The notes beneath the pieces were generated by a model. That model was not told the origin of the DNA, did not search any database, and saw only the letters and a program-made list of their open reading frames with translations. Of a stretch of 64,000 bases of DNA, positions 43,630 to 54,000 are shown in pieces (position 1 is the first letter of the stretch; each line of letters starts with the position of its first letter). This DNA is from Plastoroseomonas arctica (GTDB lineage: Bacteria; Pseudomonadota; Alphaproteobacteria; Acetobacterales; Acetobacteraceae), in contig NZ_JAAEDH010000005.1 of assembly GCF_018128965.1 (NCBI RefSeq), positions 1 through 64,000 of the forward strand, given 5' to 3'. Position numbers and translations under genes: made by a program.

Positions 43630-46600
43630 TCAATGCGCGGGACCGATGTCGGGGTCCGGCGCGACCGGCGCTTCCGCCGGCGGCGCCACCTTTGCCTTGC
43701 CCCCGCCACGGAACTTCTGCGCGATCACGTAGAATACAGGCGTGAACATCAGCCCGAAGATCGTCACCCCCAGCATCCCGTAGAACACCGCCACACCCAG
43801 GCTCTGGCGCATCTCGGCGCCGGCGCCCGTCGCCACCGTCAGCGGCAGCACGCCGAGGATGAAGGCCAGCGAGGTCATCAGGATCGGCCGGAGCCGCGTG
43901 CGGGCCGCCGCCGCCGCCGCCTCCCACCGCGACATGCCTTCCTCCTCGGCCGCGCGGGCGAATTCCACGATCAGGATCGCGTTCTTCGCCGCGAGGCCGA
44001 CGAGCACCACCAGCCCAACCTGCACGAGCACGTTGTTGTCGAGGCCCGCATGCTGCACGCCCAGCAGTGCCGCGAGCACCGACATCGGCGCGATCAGCAC
44101 CACTGCCAGCGGCAACAGCCAGCTCTCATACATCGCGGCCAGCACAAGGAAGACGAACACCACCGCGAGGCCGAAGGCGACCGGGGCCGTGTTGCCCTGC
44201 GTCGTCTCCTGCAGCGCGATCTCGGTCCATTCGTAGCCGAAGCCCTCCGGCAGCGCCGTGCGCATCACTTGCTCCATGGCCGCGATCGCCTGGCCGGTGG
44301 AGAAGCCCGGGATTGCCGCGCCCTGGACCTCGGCGGCCGGGAACAGGTTGTAGCGCGGCACGCGATAGGGGCCGGCCGTCTCGCGGAAGGTGGCCACGCT
44401 GCCGAGCGGCACCATGGCACCCGTATCCGTGCGCGCCCGAAGTGCCGCGATGTCCTCGATGGTCATGCGGTGCTGCTGGTCGGCCTGCGCCGTCACGCGC
44501 CAGGTCCGCCCGAGCAGGTTGAAGTCGTTCACGAAGGCCGAGCCGAGATAGATGCTCATCGCCTCATGCACGCGCGAAATCGGCAGCCCGATCATCTCGG
44601 CACGCGGACGGTCGATCTCCGCCAGGATCTGCGGCGTGGAGGTGTTGAACAGGCTGAAGGCGAAGGCGATGCCCGGCGCCCCGTTCGCCGCCGCCAGCAC
44701 CTGTTGCGTCGCGCGCTCCAACGCCTGCGGGCCGCGGCCCTGGCGGTCCTGGATCATCAGCTTGAAGCCGCCGCCAGTGCCGATGCCCGGCACGGGTGGG
44801 GGCGGGATCACCAGCACCAGCGCCGCATCCTCGCCCATCAGGCGACGCTGCAGGTCGGCCAGGATGGAGTTGCCGGTGACCCCGAGATGGGCGCGGTCCT
44901 CGAATGACCGCAGCCCCGCAAACACCACGCCGGTATTGGGTGCGTTTGTGAAGGTCGCGCCATCGAGGCCCACGAAGGCAATCGAGTTCGCCACACCCGG
45001 CACCGCCGCGATCGTGTCCGAGGCCCGCCGGATCACCTCGTCGGTGCGGCTGAGGCTGGAGCCCGGCGGCAGCTGGAAGGCCGCGATGATGTAGCCGCGG
45101 TCGAGCGGCGGGATCAGCCCGGTGGGCGTGACCAGCACCTGCCGCCCGGTGAACGCCAGCAAGCCGGCGTAGAGGATCAGCAGGATCACCGGCAGCCGCA
45201 CCAGCTTCCGCGTGAGCCCGCCATAGCCGAAGGAGAGCTTGTCGAAGAACCAGTTGAAGCCGCGGAAGAACAGCGTGACCGGCAGGAAGATGCGCCGGGG
45301 TTCCGCGTGCCCGTGCGGCTTCAGCAGCAGCGCGGCCAGTGCGGGCGAGAGCGTGAGCGACACGATCGCCGACAGCACGGTGGCGACCGAGATCGTCACC
45401 GCGAATTGCCGGTAGAAGGCGCCCGAGATGCCGTTGATGAAGGTGGTCGGGATGAACACCGCGACGAGCACGAGCGCGATGGCGATGAGGGCGAAGCCGA
45501 CCTCGTCCATCGTCTTGCGCGCCGCCTCCAGCGGCGAGAGCCCGAGCGCCATGTGCCGCTCCGCATTTTCCACGACGACGATCGCATCATCGACCACGAT
45601 GCCGATCGCCAGGATCAGCCCGAACATGGTGAGCGAGTTCAGCGTGAACCCGAGCGCGAGCAGGATGCCGAAGGTACCGATGATGGAGACCGGGATGGCC
45701 AGCAGCGGGATCACCGCCGCCCGCCAATTCTGCAGGAACAGGATGACCACGAGCACGACAAGCGCCACGGCCTCGAGGAAGGTCTCGAGCACCGCCTCCA
45801 TGCTCTGGGCGATGAAGCGGGTCGGGTCATAGACGATGTCGTAGGCGATGCCGGTGGGAAAGGAGCGCGCGGCCTCCTCCATGGTGGCGCGGATGGCGGC
45901 CGCGGTCGCCAGCGCATTGCTGCCCGGCCGCTGGAAGACGCCGATGCCGACCGCGACGCGGTTATCGAGCAGCGCGTTGATGGTGTAGTCATTCGCCCCG
46001 ATCTCGGTCCGCGCCACGTCGCGCAGACGGATCGTCGCGCCGTCGGCGCCGGTGCCGATCACCTGTTCGTCGAACTCCTCAGGCGTGGAGAGCCGGCCCT
46101 GCGCGCGCACCGAAACCTCGAAGGCGCCGGCACCGCTCGCCCGCGGTGCCTGGCCGATGGCGCCGGCCGCGACCTGCACGTTGGCGCGCTGCAGCGCCGC
46201 CACGACATCGCCGGCCGACATGCCGCGCGCCGCGACACGGTCCGGGTCGAGCCAGACGCGCATCGCATAGTCACGCGCGCCGAAGACCTGCGCGTCGCCC
46301 ACGCCTTCCAGCCGCGCCAGGCGGTCCTTGATGGTGAGCGTGGCGTAGTTGGAGACATATTCCGGGCTTCGGCTGCCGTCGGGCGAGAGCATGTGCACGA
46401 CCATCAGGAAGTCCGGCGAGGCCTTGCGGACGGTCACACCCAGGCGCCGGACATCCTCGGGCAGGCGCGGCTCGGCGATGGCGACGCGGTTCTGCACCAG
46501 CACCTGCGCCTGGTCCACATCGATGCCCTGGCGGAACACGATGGAGATCGCCACGCGCCCGTCGCCGGTGGATTGCGATGAGAGATAAAGCATCCCGTCG

Positions 46601-46821
46601 ACGCCGTTGATCTCCTGCTCGATGGGGCCGGCAACGGTGGAGGCGATCGTCTCCGCCGAGGCGCCCGGGTAGAAGGCCGTGACCTGCACGGTCGGCGGCG
46701 CGATCTCGGGGAACTCGCCGATCGGCAGGCGCGTGGCGGCGATGGCGCCGATCAGCGTGATGGCGATCGACAGCACAGCGGCGAAGACCGGGCGGTCGAT
46801 GAAGAATCTCGCGAGGCGCAT
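43630..46821 (-). CDS. RND multidrug efflux transporter, HAE1 (AcrB) family
   Basis: A 1063-residue inner-membrane proton antiporter. The N-terminus FFIDRPVFAAVLSIAITLIG is the standard first helix. The proton-relay Asp pair lies in GIVVDDAIVVVENAERHM on helix 4, and the closing NAILIVEFAR and RLRPILMTSLAFILGVLPL blocks are complete, so the pump looks intact. The start is ATG 46821, with a GAGGG about 10 bases upstream; the frame is open slightly further. It lies 160 bases after the adaptor gene, separated by a run of strong hairpins. The outer-membrane partner (TolC/OprM type) is not in the window. Substrates are unknown. Regulation is probably by the divergent TetR protein. Confidence 0.95.
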   Translation of the reverse strand: MRLARFFIDRPVFAAVLSIAITLIGAIAATRLPIGEFPEIAPPTVQVTAFYPGASAETIASTVAGPIEQEINGVDGMLYLSSQSTGDGRVAISIVFRQGIDVDQAQVLVQNRVAIAEPRLPEDVRRLGVTVRKASPDFLMVVHMLSPDGSRSPEYVSNYATLTIKDRLARLEGVGDAQVFGARDYAMRVWLDPDRVAARGMSAGDVVAALQRANVQVAAGAIGQAPRASGAGAFEVSVRAQGRLSTPEEFDEQVIGTGADGATIRLRDVARTEIGANDYTINALLDNRVAVGIGVFQRPGSNALATAAAIRATMEEAARSFPTGIAYDIVYDPTRFIAQSMEAVLETFLEAVALVVLVVILFLQNWRAAVIPLLAIPVSIIGTFGILLALGFTLNSLTMFGLILAIGIVVDDAIVVVENAERHMALGLSPLEAARKTMDEVGFALIAIALVLVAVFIPTTFINGISGAFYRQFAVTISVATVLSAIVSLTLSPALAALLLKPHGHAEPRRIFLPVTLFFRGFNWFFDKLSFGYGGLTRKLVRLPVILLILYAGLLAFTGRQVLVTPTGLIPPLDRGYIIAAFQLPPGSSLSRTDEVIRRASDTIAAVPGVANSIAFVGLDGATFTNAPNTGVVFAGLRSFEDRAHLGVTGNSILADLQRRLMGEDAALVLVIPPPPVPGIGTGGGFKLMIQDRQGRGPQALERATQQVLAAANGAPGIAFAFSLFNTSTPQILAEIDRPRAEMIGLPISRVHEAMSIYLGSAFVNDFNLLGRTWRVTAQADQQHRMTIEDIAALRARTDTGAMVPLGSVATFRETAGPYRVPRYNLFPAAEVQGAAIPGFSTGQAIAAMEQVMRTALPEGFGYEWTEIALQETTQGNTAPVAFGLAVVFVFLVLAAMYESWLLPLAVVLIAPMSVLAALLGVQHAGLDNNVLVQVGLVVLVGLAAKNAILIVEFARAAEEEGMSRWEAAAAAARTRLRPILMTSLAFILGVLPLTVATGAGAEMRQSLGVAVFYGMLGVTIFGLMFTPVFYVIAQKFRGGGKAKVAPPAEAPVAPDPDIGPAH

Positions 46822-46842
46822 AATACTTTGTCCCTCAGACGT

Positions 46843-46968
46843 CGTGCGAAGGCACGCCTTCGGCATGACGCGCGCGCTGCGCGCGCTTGGCTTCGCGCCC
46901 TGTCAGGGCGTGAATGGTTGGCAGGGTGGTCCGGACGTATCCGGCCGCTGTGCGGCCAGTGCGTCCGG
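46843..46968. repeat. cluster of palindromes between adaptor and pump genes
   Basis: Three separable inverted repeats crowd the 160-base spacer. (a) CGAAGGC (46847-46853) / GCCTTCG (46856-46862), embedded in a longer imperfect palindrome with arms like CGTCGTGC and GGCATGACG. (b) A 10-bp stem with one G-U pair, arms 46892-46901 and 46905-46914. (c) A two-tier stem: CCGGACG (46931-46937) with CGTCCGG (46962-46968), and inside it GGCCGC (46943-46948) with GCGGCC (46952-46957). They resemble REP-type intergenic palindromes, or RNA structures that set the adaptor:pump ratio by processing or attenuation. Confidence 0.6.
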
Positions 46969-46981
46969 GGCAGCGAAAGGC

Positions 46982-48229
46982 TTAGTCGGCAGAGGCCAGC
47001 GGGGCAGGGCCGATGCGGCCGGCTTGCGCTGTGACCGGCGTTCCCGGGCGGGCGCGGTGCAGGCCGCCGATGATCACGCGGTCCTGCGGCGTGAGTCCCG
47101 AACGGATGACCCGGAGCCCATCGACCAGCGCCCCGAGCTGCACGGGCTTGGGCGCGACCACGCCCTGCTCGTTGACCGTCAGCACCATGCGCCCGCCCTG
47201 ATCGGCGAGGATGGCGGAATCGGGCACCAGCAGCGAGGTGGAATCGCCCACGAAAAGCCGCAGCCGCGCGAAGCTGCCGGGCACCAGCAGGAAGCCGGGG
47301 TTCTGCACCACGGCGCGGCCGCGGATCGTCCCGCTGCGCGCATCGAACACGCTGTCGACGAAATCGAGCTGGCCACCGCGTGAGAATTCCGTCTCGTCGA
47401 GCAGGCGCAGCTGCACCGGCGTGCCGTCCTGCGCGCCGCCGGGGCGCATGCCACCGGCCGCCGCGCGGGCGTAACGGAGGTACTGCGCCTCGCTCGCGTC
47501 GAACACGGCATAGACCTGGTCGAGCGCCACGAGCGTGGTCATCAGCGTCGTGCCCTGCTGGACGAGGTTGCCGGCATCCACGCGGCGGTCGCTCACGCGG
47601 CCGTCGCGCGGTGCGCGGATCTCCGAGAATTCTAGGTCGAGCTCGGCCTGGCGCAGCGAGGCGCGCACCGCGGCGAGGCCTGCCTGCGCCTCGCGCAGCG
47701 TGCTGCGGCGATTGTCCATGTCCGCCTCCGAGGAGAAGCGCTGCGCCACCAGCGGGGCGTAGCGGTTCACCTGCTGCTCGGCGACGTTCACCCGGGCCTC
47801 GTTGCGCGCCACCTCGGCCCGCGCCGTGGCCACGGCGATCTGGAACGGCCGCTGGTCGAGGGTGAACAGCAAATCGCCGGCGCGAACCGGGGCGCCGTCG
47901 CGGAAATGCACCTCCATCACCTGGCCGGACACGCGCGGCCGGATTTCGACACGTGCGAGGGGCTCGATGCGGGCGGTATGCTCATCCCATTGCGGGACGG
48001 AGCGGGAGACGGGCGTCGCCACCGTCACCGGCGGCGGGCCCGCCGGGGGGCCTTGTGCAAAGGCGGGCGAGGTGGTGCCGACGGCGGCCAGGATGGCGAG
48101 CGCCGCGACGCCGTGACCCGCCCGGCCGGTGCTCGCGGCCAAAGTCTTCGTGAGCCAGGAAAACCAAGGCGTATCGCGGGGATTTTTGACTGGGGTGCTT
48201 GCAGGGCTCTTGTGTTGAAGGATCGACAT
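46982..48229 (-). CDS. RND efflux periplasmic adaptor (membrane fusion protein)
   Basis: Periplasmic adaptor of the HlyD/AcrA family linking the RND pump to an outer-membrane channel. I use ATG 48229 (415 residues) because GGAG lies seven bases upstream; an ATG two codons earlier would have it only one base away. A cytoplasmic leader of about 30 residues precedes a hydrophobic segment ending in TTSPAFAQ. Then come the lipoyl half-motifs (EIRPRVSGQVMEVHFRDGA and FSEIRAPRDGRVSDRRV), a helical hairpin between them (about 115-180), and beta-barrel and membrane-proximal domains. There is no lipobox cysteine, so it is not a lipoprotein. It is first in the pump operon, divergent from tetR across a 135-base operator region. 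Confidence 0.92.
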   Translation of the reverse strand: MSILQHKSPASTPVKNPRDTPWFSWLTKTLAASTGRAGHGVAALAILAAVGTTSPAFAQGPPAGPPPVTVATPVSRSVPQWDEHTARIEPLARVEIRPRVSGQVMEVHFRDGAPVRAGDLLFTLDQRPFQIAVATARAEVARNEARVNVAEQQVNRYAPLVAQRFSSEADMDNRRSTLREAQAGLAAVRASLRQAELDLEFSEIRAPRDGRVSDRRVDAGNLVQQGTTLMTTLVALDQVYAVFDASEAQYLRYARAAAGGMRPGGAQDGTPVQLRLLDETEFSRGGQLDFVDSVFDARSGTIRGRAVVQNPGFLLVPGSFARLRLFVGDSTSLLVPDSAILADQGGRMVLTVNEQGVVAPKPVQLGALVDGLRVIRSGLTPQDRVIIGGLHRARPGTPVTAQAGRIGPAPLASAD

Positions 48230-48250
48230 TGCCATTCTCCGAGGGCGGAT

Positions 48251-48333
48251 GTTACCGACCGGTTCGTCCCTATATAGAAGTTACCGGTCAGTCACATCAA
48301 GAGCAAAGTTTGCTGCACCGCAAAACGTTACCG
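48251..48333. promoter_or_regulatory. divergent promoter/operator region between efflux operon and tetR
   Basis: The heptamer GTTACCG occurs three times (48251-48257, 48280-48286, 48327-48333). Around the first two, GACCGGT (48257-48263) and ACCGGTC (48283-48289) form an inverted repeat flanking an AT-rich TATATAG stretch that could be a -10 region. The arrangement, in an intergenic region shared by a TetR gene and its likely target, is what a TetR-type operator looks like. Binding is inferred. Confidence 0.55.
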
Positions 48334-48364
48334 CCGGATCGCGGAGAAAAGGAGTTCACCCATC

Positions 48365-48949
48365 ATGTCCGAGGCCACGGCCACCAAGCCGAAAGCCGCG
48401 CAGCGCATCCAGAGCGCTGCCAAGGACCTTTTCTATCGCCAGGGGATCCGCGCCACGGGCGTCGAGGAGGTGTGTCGCGTCGCCGAAGCGACGAAGATGA
48501 GTCTCTATCGCGCCTACCCGAGCAAGGACGCGCTGATCGCGGCGATCCTGCGCGACGACGCCGCCGAGTGGGATGTGTGGTTCACCGAAGTGACGGCCGA
48601 TGCGCCTACGCCCGCGGGCAAGCTGCGCGCTCTGATGGTCGCCGCCTCCCATGAAATGGAAGACCCGGAGTTTCGCGGCTGCCCCATGCTCCTGGCCCAG
48701 GCAGAATTTCCCGACCCCGAGCACCCGACGCATCGCCTGGTCGCCGCCTTCAAGACGCATGTCTGCGACAAGCTGGTGGATCTTGCGCGAGAAGCGGGTG
48801 CGGCCGAGCCCCGGCGCCTGGGCGAGTTGCTGTGCATGCTGTTCGACGGGGCCTGGTCGAGCCTGCCCTATCTGGGCGGCAAGCGCGCCGGTGAGGTGCT
48901 GCGCGACGGCTCCGATATCTTTTTGAGGGCCTTTCTGCCAGCCGGGTAG
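48365..48949 (+). CDS. TetR/AcrR family transcriptional regulator
   Basis: A 194-residue regulator. The N-terminal helix-turn-helix (about residues 12-60: AAQRIQSAAKDLFYRQGIRA then TGVEEVCRVAEATKMSLYR) is a standard TetR DNA-binding domain. The remainder is the ligand-binding dimerisation domain, including the FRGCPMLLAQAEFPDPEHP segment seen in AcrR-type members. GGAG lies 10 bases before the ATG. It is divergent from the RND adaptor gene and shares a repeat-containing operator region with it, so local repression of the pump and autoregulation are expected. Ligand unknown. Confidence 0.9.
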   Translation: MSEATATKPKAAQRIQSAAKDLFYRQGIRATGVEEVCRVAEATKMSLYRAYPSKDALIAAILRDDAAEWDVWFTEVTADAPTPAGKLRALMVAASHEMEDPEFRGCPMLLAQAEFPDPEHPTHRLVAAFKTHVCDKLVDLAREAGAAEPRRLGELLCMLFDGAWSSLPYLGGKRAGEVLRDGSDIFLRAFLPAG

Positions 48950-49133
48950 GCGCGGTCCGCAGCCCGGTAAGTCCGCTTGGTGCGCGCGGCGGTAGGCCGC
49001 TGAGACAACGCGCGGCGCCCCATCCGGTCCTAGCGCGCAATTGACCGCGCCTGGGCTGTTTTCCCCGGCCACATCGCGGCTGGAGCGGGTTGCGGGGCTG
49101 TAACACCCGCTACGATCGATTAAGTTGGCGGAG

Positions 49134-50996
49134 ATGACCAAGACGTCGCATTTCCGCGCCGCAGCGCGGAGCGCTGTCACCTGGGTGTCGTTGCTGTTTG
49201 CTGCGATGCAGCCGCTGTCAGGCGTGGCGCAGGACCCCGCCGCCGAACCCGCTTCGGAACAACCCGCCGGCCTTGCCCATGCCGTCACCGTCCTGCCCTC
49301 CGGCGACGAGGCGGTGGACGAGCTTCTGCGTGCCGCCTCCGGACTGATCCGACTGCGTGCGCGGGCCCCTACCGACGCATCGGGACTCCAGGCGCGCATG
49401 CTGGCGGAGCCGGACCGCCTGCGCCTGGCGTTCGAATCGGAGGGCTACTGGGCCGGTCGCGCGACCGTTGCCCTGCGCGGCGCGCCCGATGGGGCGCCCC
49501 CCCCCACCATCGCGGAGGTGGAGGCGGCGCCGCGGCCGGTGAACATCGAACTCCGTCCTCGCCTTGGCCCGCGCTACACCATCCGCAGCGTGGTGACGGA
49601 CGGCGCTGATCCGATCGCGCTGGCTGCCGGTCAGCCGGCGCGCGCCGATACCGTGCTGGCCGTGCAGTCGCAGGCCCAGGCCGGCTATCGCGCCGCGGGC
49701 TACCCGCTCGCGCGCATCGAGCGCCAGGTGACGGTCGACCATGCCGCCCGGGCGATGGATGTGCGCTTCCTGGTCGCGCGCGGTCCGCTGGCGAGCGCCG
49801 TGGTCGCGACCATCGAGGGCAGCGTCGGTGTCCGGCCGGAGATCGCGCAGCGGGTGGCCGCGACGCGCCTCGCGGCCAACCCCTACAGCCCCGAACTGAT
49901 CGCGCAGACCAGGTCCGACCTGCTCGCTCTCGGCCCCTACGGATCCATCCGGGTCGAGGAGGGCACGGCACTCGACGCCGATGGACGCTTCCCGGTGACC
50001 TTCCGCGTGCAGGACCGCCCGTTCCGCGCCCTGACCGGCTCGGCGGGCTACGAGACGAATTTCGGCGCGACGGTCGGGCTGGGCTGGGAGCATCGCAACC
50101 TGCTCGGGGGTGCCGAACGGCTGACCATCGAGGCGGAGGCGCGGCGCCTCGGCAGCGCGTTCGACCGGACCAATGCGCGCCTGACGGGAACGTTCCGCCT
50201 GCCCATCCCGTTCGACTACGATGGTGCGCTGGTGAGCAGGCTTTCGTTCAACCGCGACCGCCTGGATGCCTTCGACCGCGACGCGGTGGAAGCCTCGATC
50301 CTGTATGAATGGCGCCTGAGCCGGCGCTGGACCGCGAGTGCCGGCCCCACGGCGGAAATCGGTCGGACGGGCCCGTCCGAGGGCGAGCTCCGGCCTTCCA
50401 ACCTCGTGGGCTTCGCCATGAATGCCCGCTACGACAGCACCGACAGTCCGCTCGATCCGCGCCGCGGCATCCGCCTGAACCTGAACGTGACGCCGAGCTA
50501 CTCGATCAGCCGATCCGAAGCCTACATGCCGACCCGCGCCACGGGTTCGACCTACATCGACCTCAGCGGCAATGGCCGGAGCGTGCTGGCCTTTCGGGCA
50601 AGCCTCGGTTCGTTGCTCGGCGCCGACGCGCCCAACGTGCCGCCGGCGCAGCGCCTCTATGCCGGCGGTGGCGGCTCGGTGCGCGGCTTCACCTACCAGA
50701 GCATCGGGCCACGCGACGCCCGCGACCGCCCGGCCGGTGGCGCCAGCCTGCTCGAGGGATCGGTCGAGTTCCGGCAGCGCTTCGGCGCGAGCCTGGGCGG
50801 CGTGGTCTTCGTGGATACCGGCGCGGTCGGCACGGATGCCTTCGCGCCGACGGACTCCCTGCGCGTCGGCGCCGGCGTCGGGGTGCGCTACTACACGGCC
50901 TTCGGGCCGGTGCGGGCCGACGTCGCCGTGCCCCTGGTGCGCCAGCCCGGCAGTTCCGGCTACGGCCTTTACATCGGGATCGGGCACGCCTTCTGA
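49134..50996 (+). CDS. tamA: TamA-like outer-membrane assembly protein (Omp85 family)
   Basis: A protein of about 620 residues: a signal peptide (first about 35 residues, ending SGVAQ), POTRA-like domains (about 40-290) and a C-terminal 16-strand Omp85 barrel. The barrel contains the conserved VRGF motif in GGGGSVRGFTYQSIGPRD (near residue 515) and ends GLYIGIGHAF with a terminal Phe. With TamB encoded directly downstream it forms the translocation and assembly module that helps insert outer-membrane proteins and maintain the envelope. The start is uncertain: ATG 49134 has GGAG immediately adjacent, and an upstream in-frame TTG at 49125 has no better site. The gene is separated from tamB by five bases. 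Confidence 0.88.
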   Translation: MTKTSHFRAAARSAVTWVSLLFAAMQPLSGVAQDPAAEPASEQPAGLAHAVTVLPSGDEAVDELLRAASGLIRLRARAPTDASGLQARMLAEPDRLRLAFESEGYWAGRATVALRGAPDGAPPPTIAEVEAAPRPVNIELRPRLGPRYTIRSVVTDGADPIALAAGQPARADTVLAVQSQAQAGYRAAGYPLARIERQVTVDHAARAMDVRFLVARGPLASAVVATIEGSVGVRPEIAQRVAATRLAANPYSPELIAQTRSDLLALGPYGSIRVEEGTALDADGRFPVTFRVQDRPFRALTGSAGYETNFGATVGLGWEHRNLLGGAERLTIEAEARRLGSAFDRTNARLTGTFRLPIPFDYDGALVSRLSFNRDRLDAFDRDAVEASILYEWRLSRRWTASAGPTAEIGRTGPSEGELRPSNLVGFAMNARYDSTDSPLDPRRGIRLNLNVTPSYSISRSEAYMPTRATGSTYIDLSGNGRSVLAFRASLGSLLGADAPNVPPAQRLYAGGGGSVRGFTYQSIGPRDARDRPAGGASLLEGSVEFRQRFGASLGGVVFVDTGAVGTDAFAPTDSLRVGAGVGVRYYTAFGPVRADVAVPLVRQPGSSGYGLYIGIGHAF

Positions 50997-51001
50997 CACG
51001 C

Positions 51002-54000
51002 ATGGTCCGGTTCCTCCTCCGTGCGCTGGGTGTGCTGATCCTGCTGCCGGTGCTGCTGATCATCATCCTCGCGACACCCTGGGGTGGCGCGCAGCTGGGT
51101 CGCGTCGCCATGTGGGCGGTGCCGGGTCTGACGCTCGAGGGCGTCGAAGGCCCGTTGCCGTCGCGGCTCTCCCTCGCGCGCGCCGAGATGGCCGACGCCG
51201 ATGGACCCTGGCTGCTGCTGGAGGGCGTCCGGCTCGACTTCGACTGGCTGGCCCTGTTTCACCGCGAGGCGCATGTGTCCCGGCTCAGCGCCGCCCGGGT
51301 CCGGATCGTGCGGCTGCCCGCCGGGGAGACGCCTGCGCCCGTGCCGGAGGAACCCGCGGCCATCACGCTGCCGGAGCTGCCGCGGCTGCCCGTCGCCATT
51401 CGCCTGGATACGCTGCAGGTGTCCCGCCTCGAGTTGGGTGAGGCTGTCCCCGGTGGGCCGGCGGTGCTCTCGGTCGACGGCGCGGTGCAGGTCGCCGACA
51501 CCGAGGCGGTGGCGCGGCTTGCGGTCACGCGCCTTGATCAGCCGGGCACCATCCAGCTCGATGCGCGGCTCGCCGACGGCGCACTCACGGCCCGGCTGGA
51601 CGCGGCCGAGCCCGCCGGTGGTGTGCTGGCGACGATGGCGGGCCGCGCGGAGGCCAGCTTCGAGGCTCGCTTGCGCCTGGAGGCGGGCCGCTGGCGCCTC
51701 GGCGCCCAGCTCGGCGACACCGGACTGGAAGGCGAGGGCACCCTGGACGTCGCGGGCGGCCTCGCCTTGACCGGCGAGCTGCGGGCGACGCCCGGCGCCT
51801 TCCTGCCGACGACGTTGCAGCCCCTCGCCCGGGAAGTGGTCCTCGGCATCGCGCTGCGCCAGGCGCCGGACGCGAGCTGGACCGTCGAGCGCCTGGCCGT
51901 CACGACACCCGCCGGTCGTTTGAACGGTTCCGCCCGAGCGGGTGCCGACGGTAGTCTTTCCGGAACCGGGCGGCTGGACCTCGCGACGCCGGAGGTGTTT
52001 CAGGCCCTGCTCCTACCAGGGCTTTCCTGGGCGTCGGCGCGCCTCGATGCGCGTCTCGGCGGCACGCTCGCCGCGCCCTCGGCCGAAATCGACGCGGCCA
52101 TCACCGAGCCACGCACGGGCACGCCCGCCGATCCCCTGCTTGGGGATAGCGTCACCCTGGCCGCGCGGGCGGCCGAGGGCGGCCGGGCGGTGCGCATCGC
52201 TCTCCGTGCCGCGCGCATCGAGCTTGCGGCCGAAGGCGCCGCCGTGGGCGACCTCGATCTCGCCATCCGCGGCAGCGTCGTCGATCCACCCAGCGCCGAG
52301 GGCCGGGTGACGCTGGAAGGGCGCGTCACCGGCACCGCCGAGGCCCCGCGCGCCCGGGCCGTGCTGCAGACGGAGCACCTGCGCGCCGGCGGCCGCCTGG
52401 TGGAAGCGCTGCGTCTGGCGATCGACGCTCGTCTTGACGCGCTGCATGCCGAGGCCGAAGGACGGCTGGACCGCCAGCCGCTGACCCTGCGCCTCGACGC
52501 CGCGACGGCGGATGGCCGCTTCCGGGTGAGCGGCCTCGACGCCGGCTGGGCCGGGGCGACCGTGCGCGGCGAGGGCGAGGGCCCGGTCGGCGGCCCCTTT
52601 GCCGGCGCGCTGGACCTCACCTTGCCCGACCTGGCGCGCTTCGCGCCTGGGCTCGGCGGCCGGCTCACGGCCTCGGCGCGCGCCGTCGCCATCCCCGGCG
52701 CCACCGGCCCGGCGGCGCAGGGCCTCACCTTGCGCGTGGAAGGTCCGGCACTGCGGCTGGGCGGCCAGCAGGGCCGCGTTGCGCTGGAAGCGAATGGCAC
52801 GCTCGCGGCCACAGAGCTGCGCCTGAGCGCGGCGAATGCGCAGGCGGGTCTGGAGGCCGCGGCGCGCATCAGCATCGGCGACGCGATCGAGGCGGCGATC
52901 AGCCGGCTCGAGCTGCGCGCCGGTCCCGAATCCGTGGCGCTGCAGGGCGGCGCGCGGCTGCGGCGCGAGGCGAATGGCGACATCACGCTGGCCTCGGCGC
53001 GCTTCATCTCGCCGCGCGGCGGCAGGCTCGTCCTCCAGGCACAGACCCGCGGCGATGCGCTGACGGCGCGCGCGGAACTCACGGCGCTGCCGCTGGCGCC
53101 GTTCAGCGGCGGTGCGGCCGAAGGCGTCTTGTCGGGCGAGGTGACCGCCAGCGGGCCACTCGCGAACCCGGACGCCCGGTTCAACCTGCGAGGAACGGGA
53201 TTGCGTGCGCTCGCGGCACCCACGCTGCCTCTCGCGCAGCTGACGGCAACGGGAACCGCCTCGGCCACCGCGGCCCGGCTCGAAGCGCGGCTCGACGCTG
53301 GGCCGGGCATCGCGCTGACCCTCGAGGCGGCGCAGCCGCGGGGGCTCGGCGCCGACGCCGCGACCGAGGCACGGCTGCGTGGGCGCCTAGATGTCGCCGT
53401 GCTCACCGCCCCGGTGCTGGCCGGCAGCGCGGCCCGGGCGAGCGGGCGCGCCACGCTCGACCTGCGCGTCTCGGGCACGCCCAACGCGCCGCAGCTTTCC
53501 GGCAGCGCCGAGCTCGCCGGCGGCCGCTATGCCGATTCCGAGCTGGGCGTGCAGATCAACGACATCACCGCGCGATTGAGCGCCGCGGGTCAGCGGCTGG
53601 TCGTCGAGCGCTTCGCGGCGACGACGCCCGGCGGCGGCCGGCTCGCGGCCGAGGGTTGGGTGGAACCGCTGGGCCAGGATATTCCCGCTTCCCTCACCTT
53701 CACCGCCGAGCGCGCGCGGCCAGTGCGGTCCGAGCTGGCCGAGGTGTTGTTGAACGCGAACCTGCGCGTCGCCGGTCCGTTGATGGCAGGCGGCCGTCTT
53801 TCTGGCCGCGTCGACTTGCTGCGCGTCGACATCCGCATCCCCGAGCAGCTCGCCGCGAACATCCCGCAGATCGGTGCCGTGCGGGAGGTCGGGCCACGCC
53901 CGCCTGGCCGCCCGGCGCCGGTGGCTCGGGGCAATGCCCGGCCGGGGCCACCGCCAGGCCCGCCCCTGGGGCTCGATGTGACCATCAGTGCGCCGCGCGC

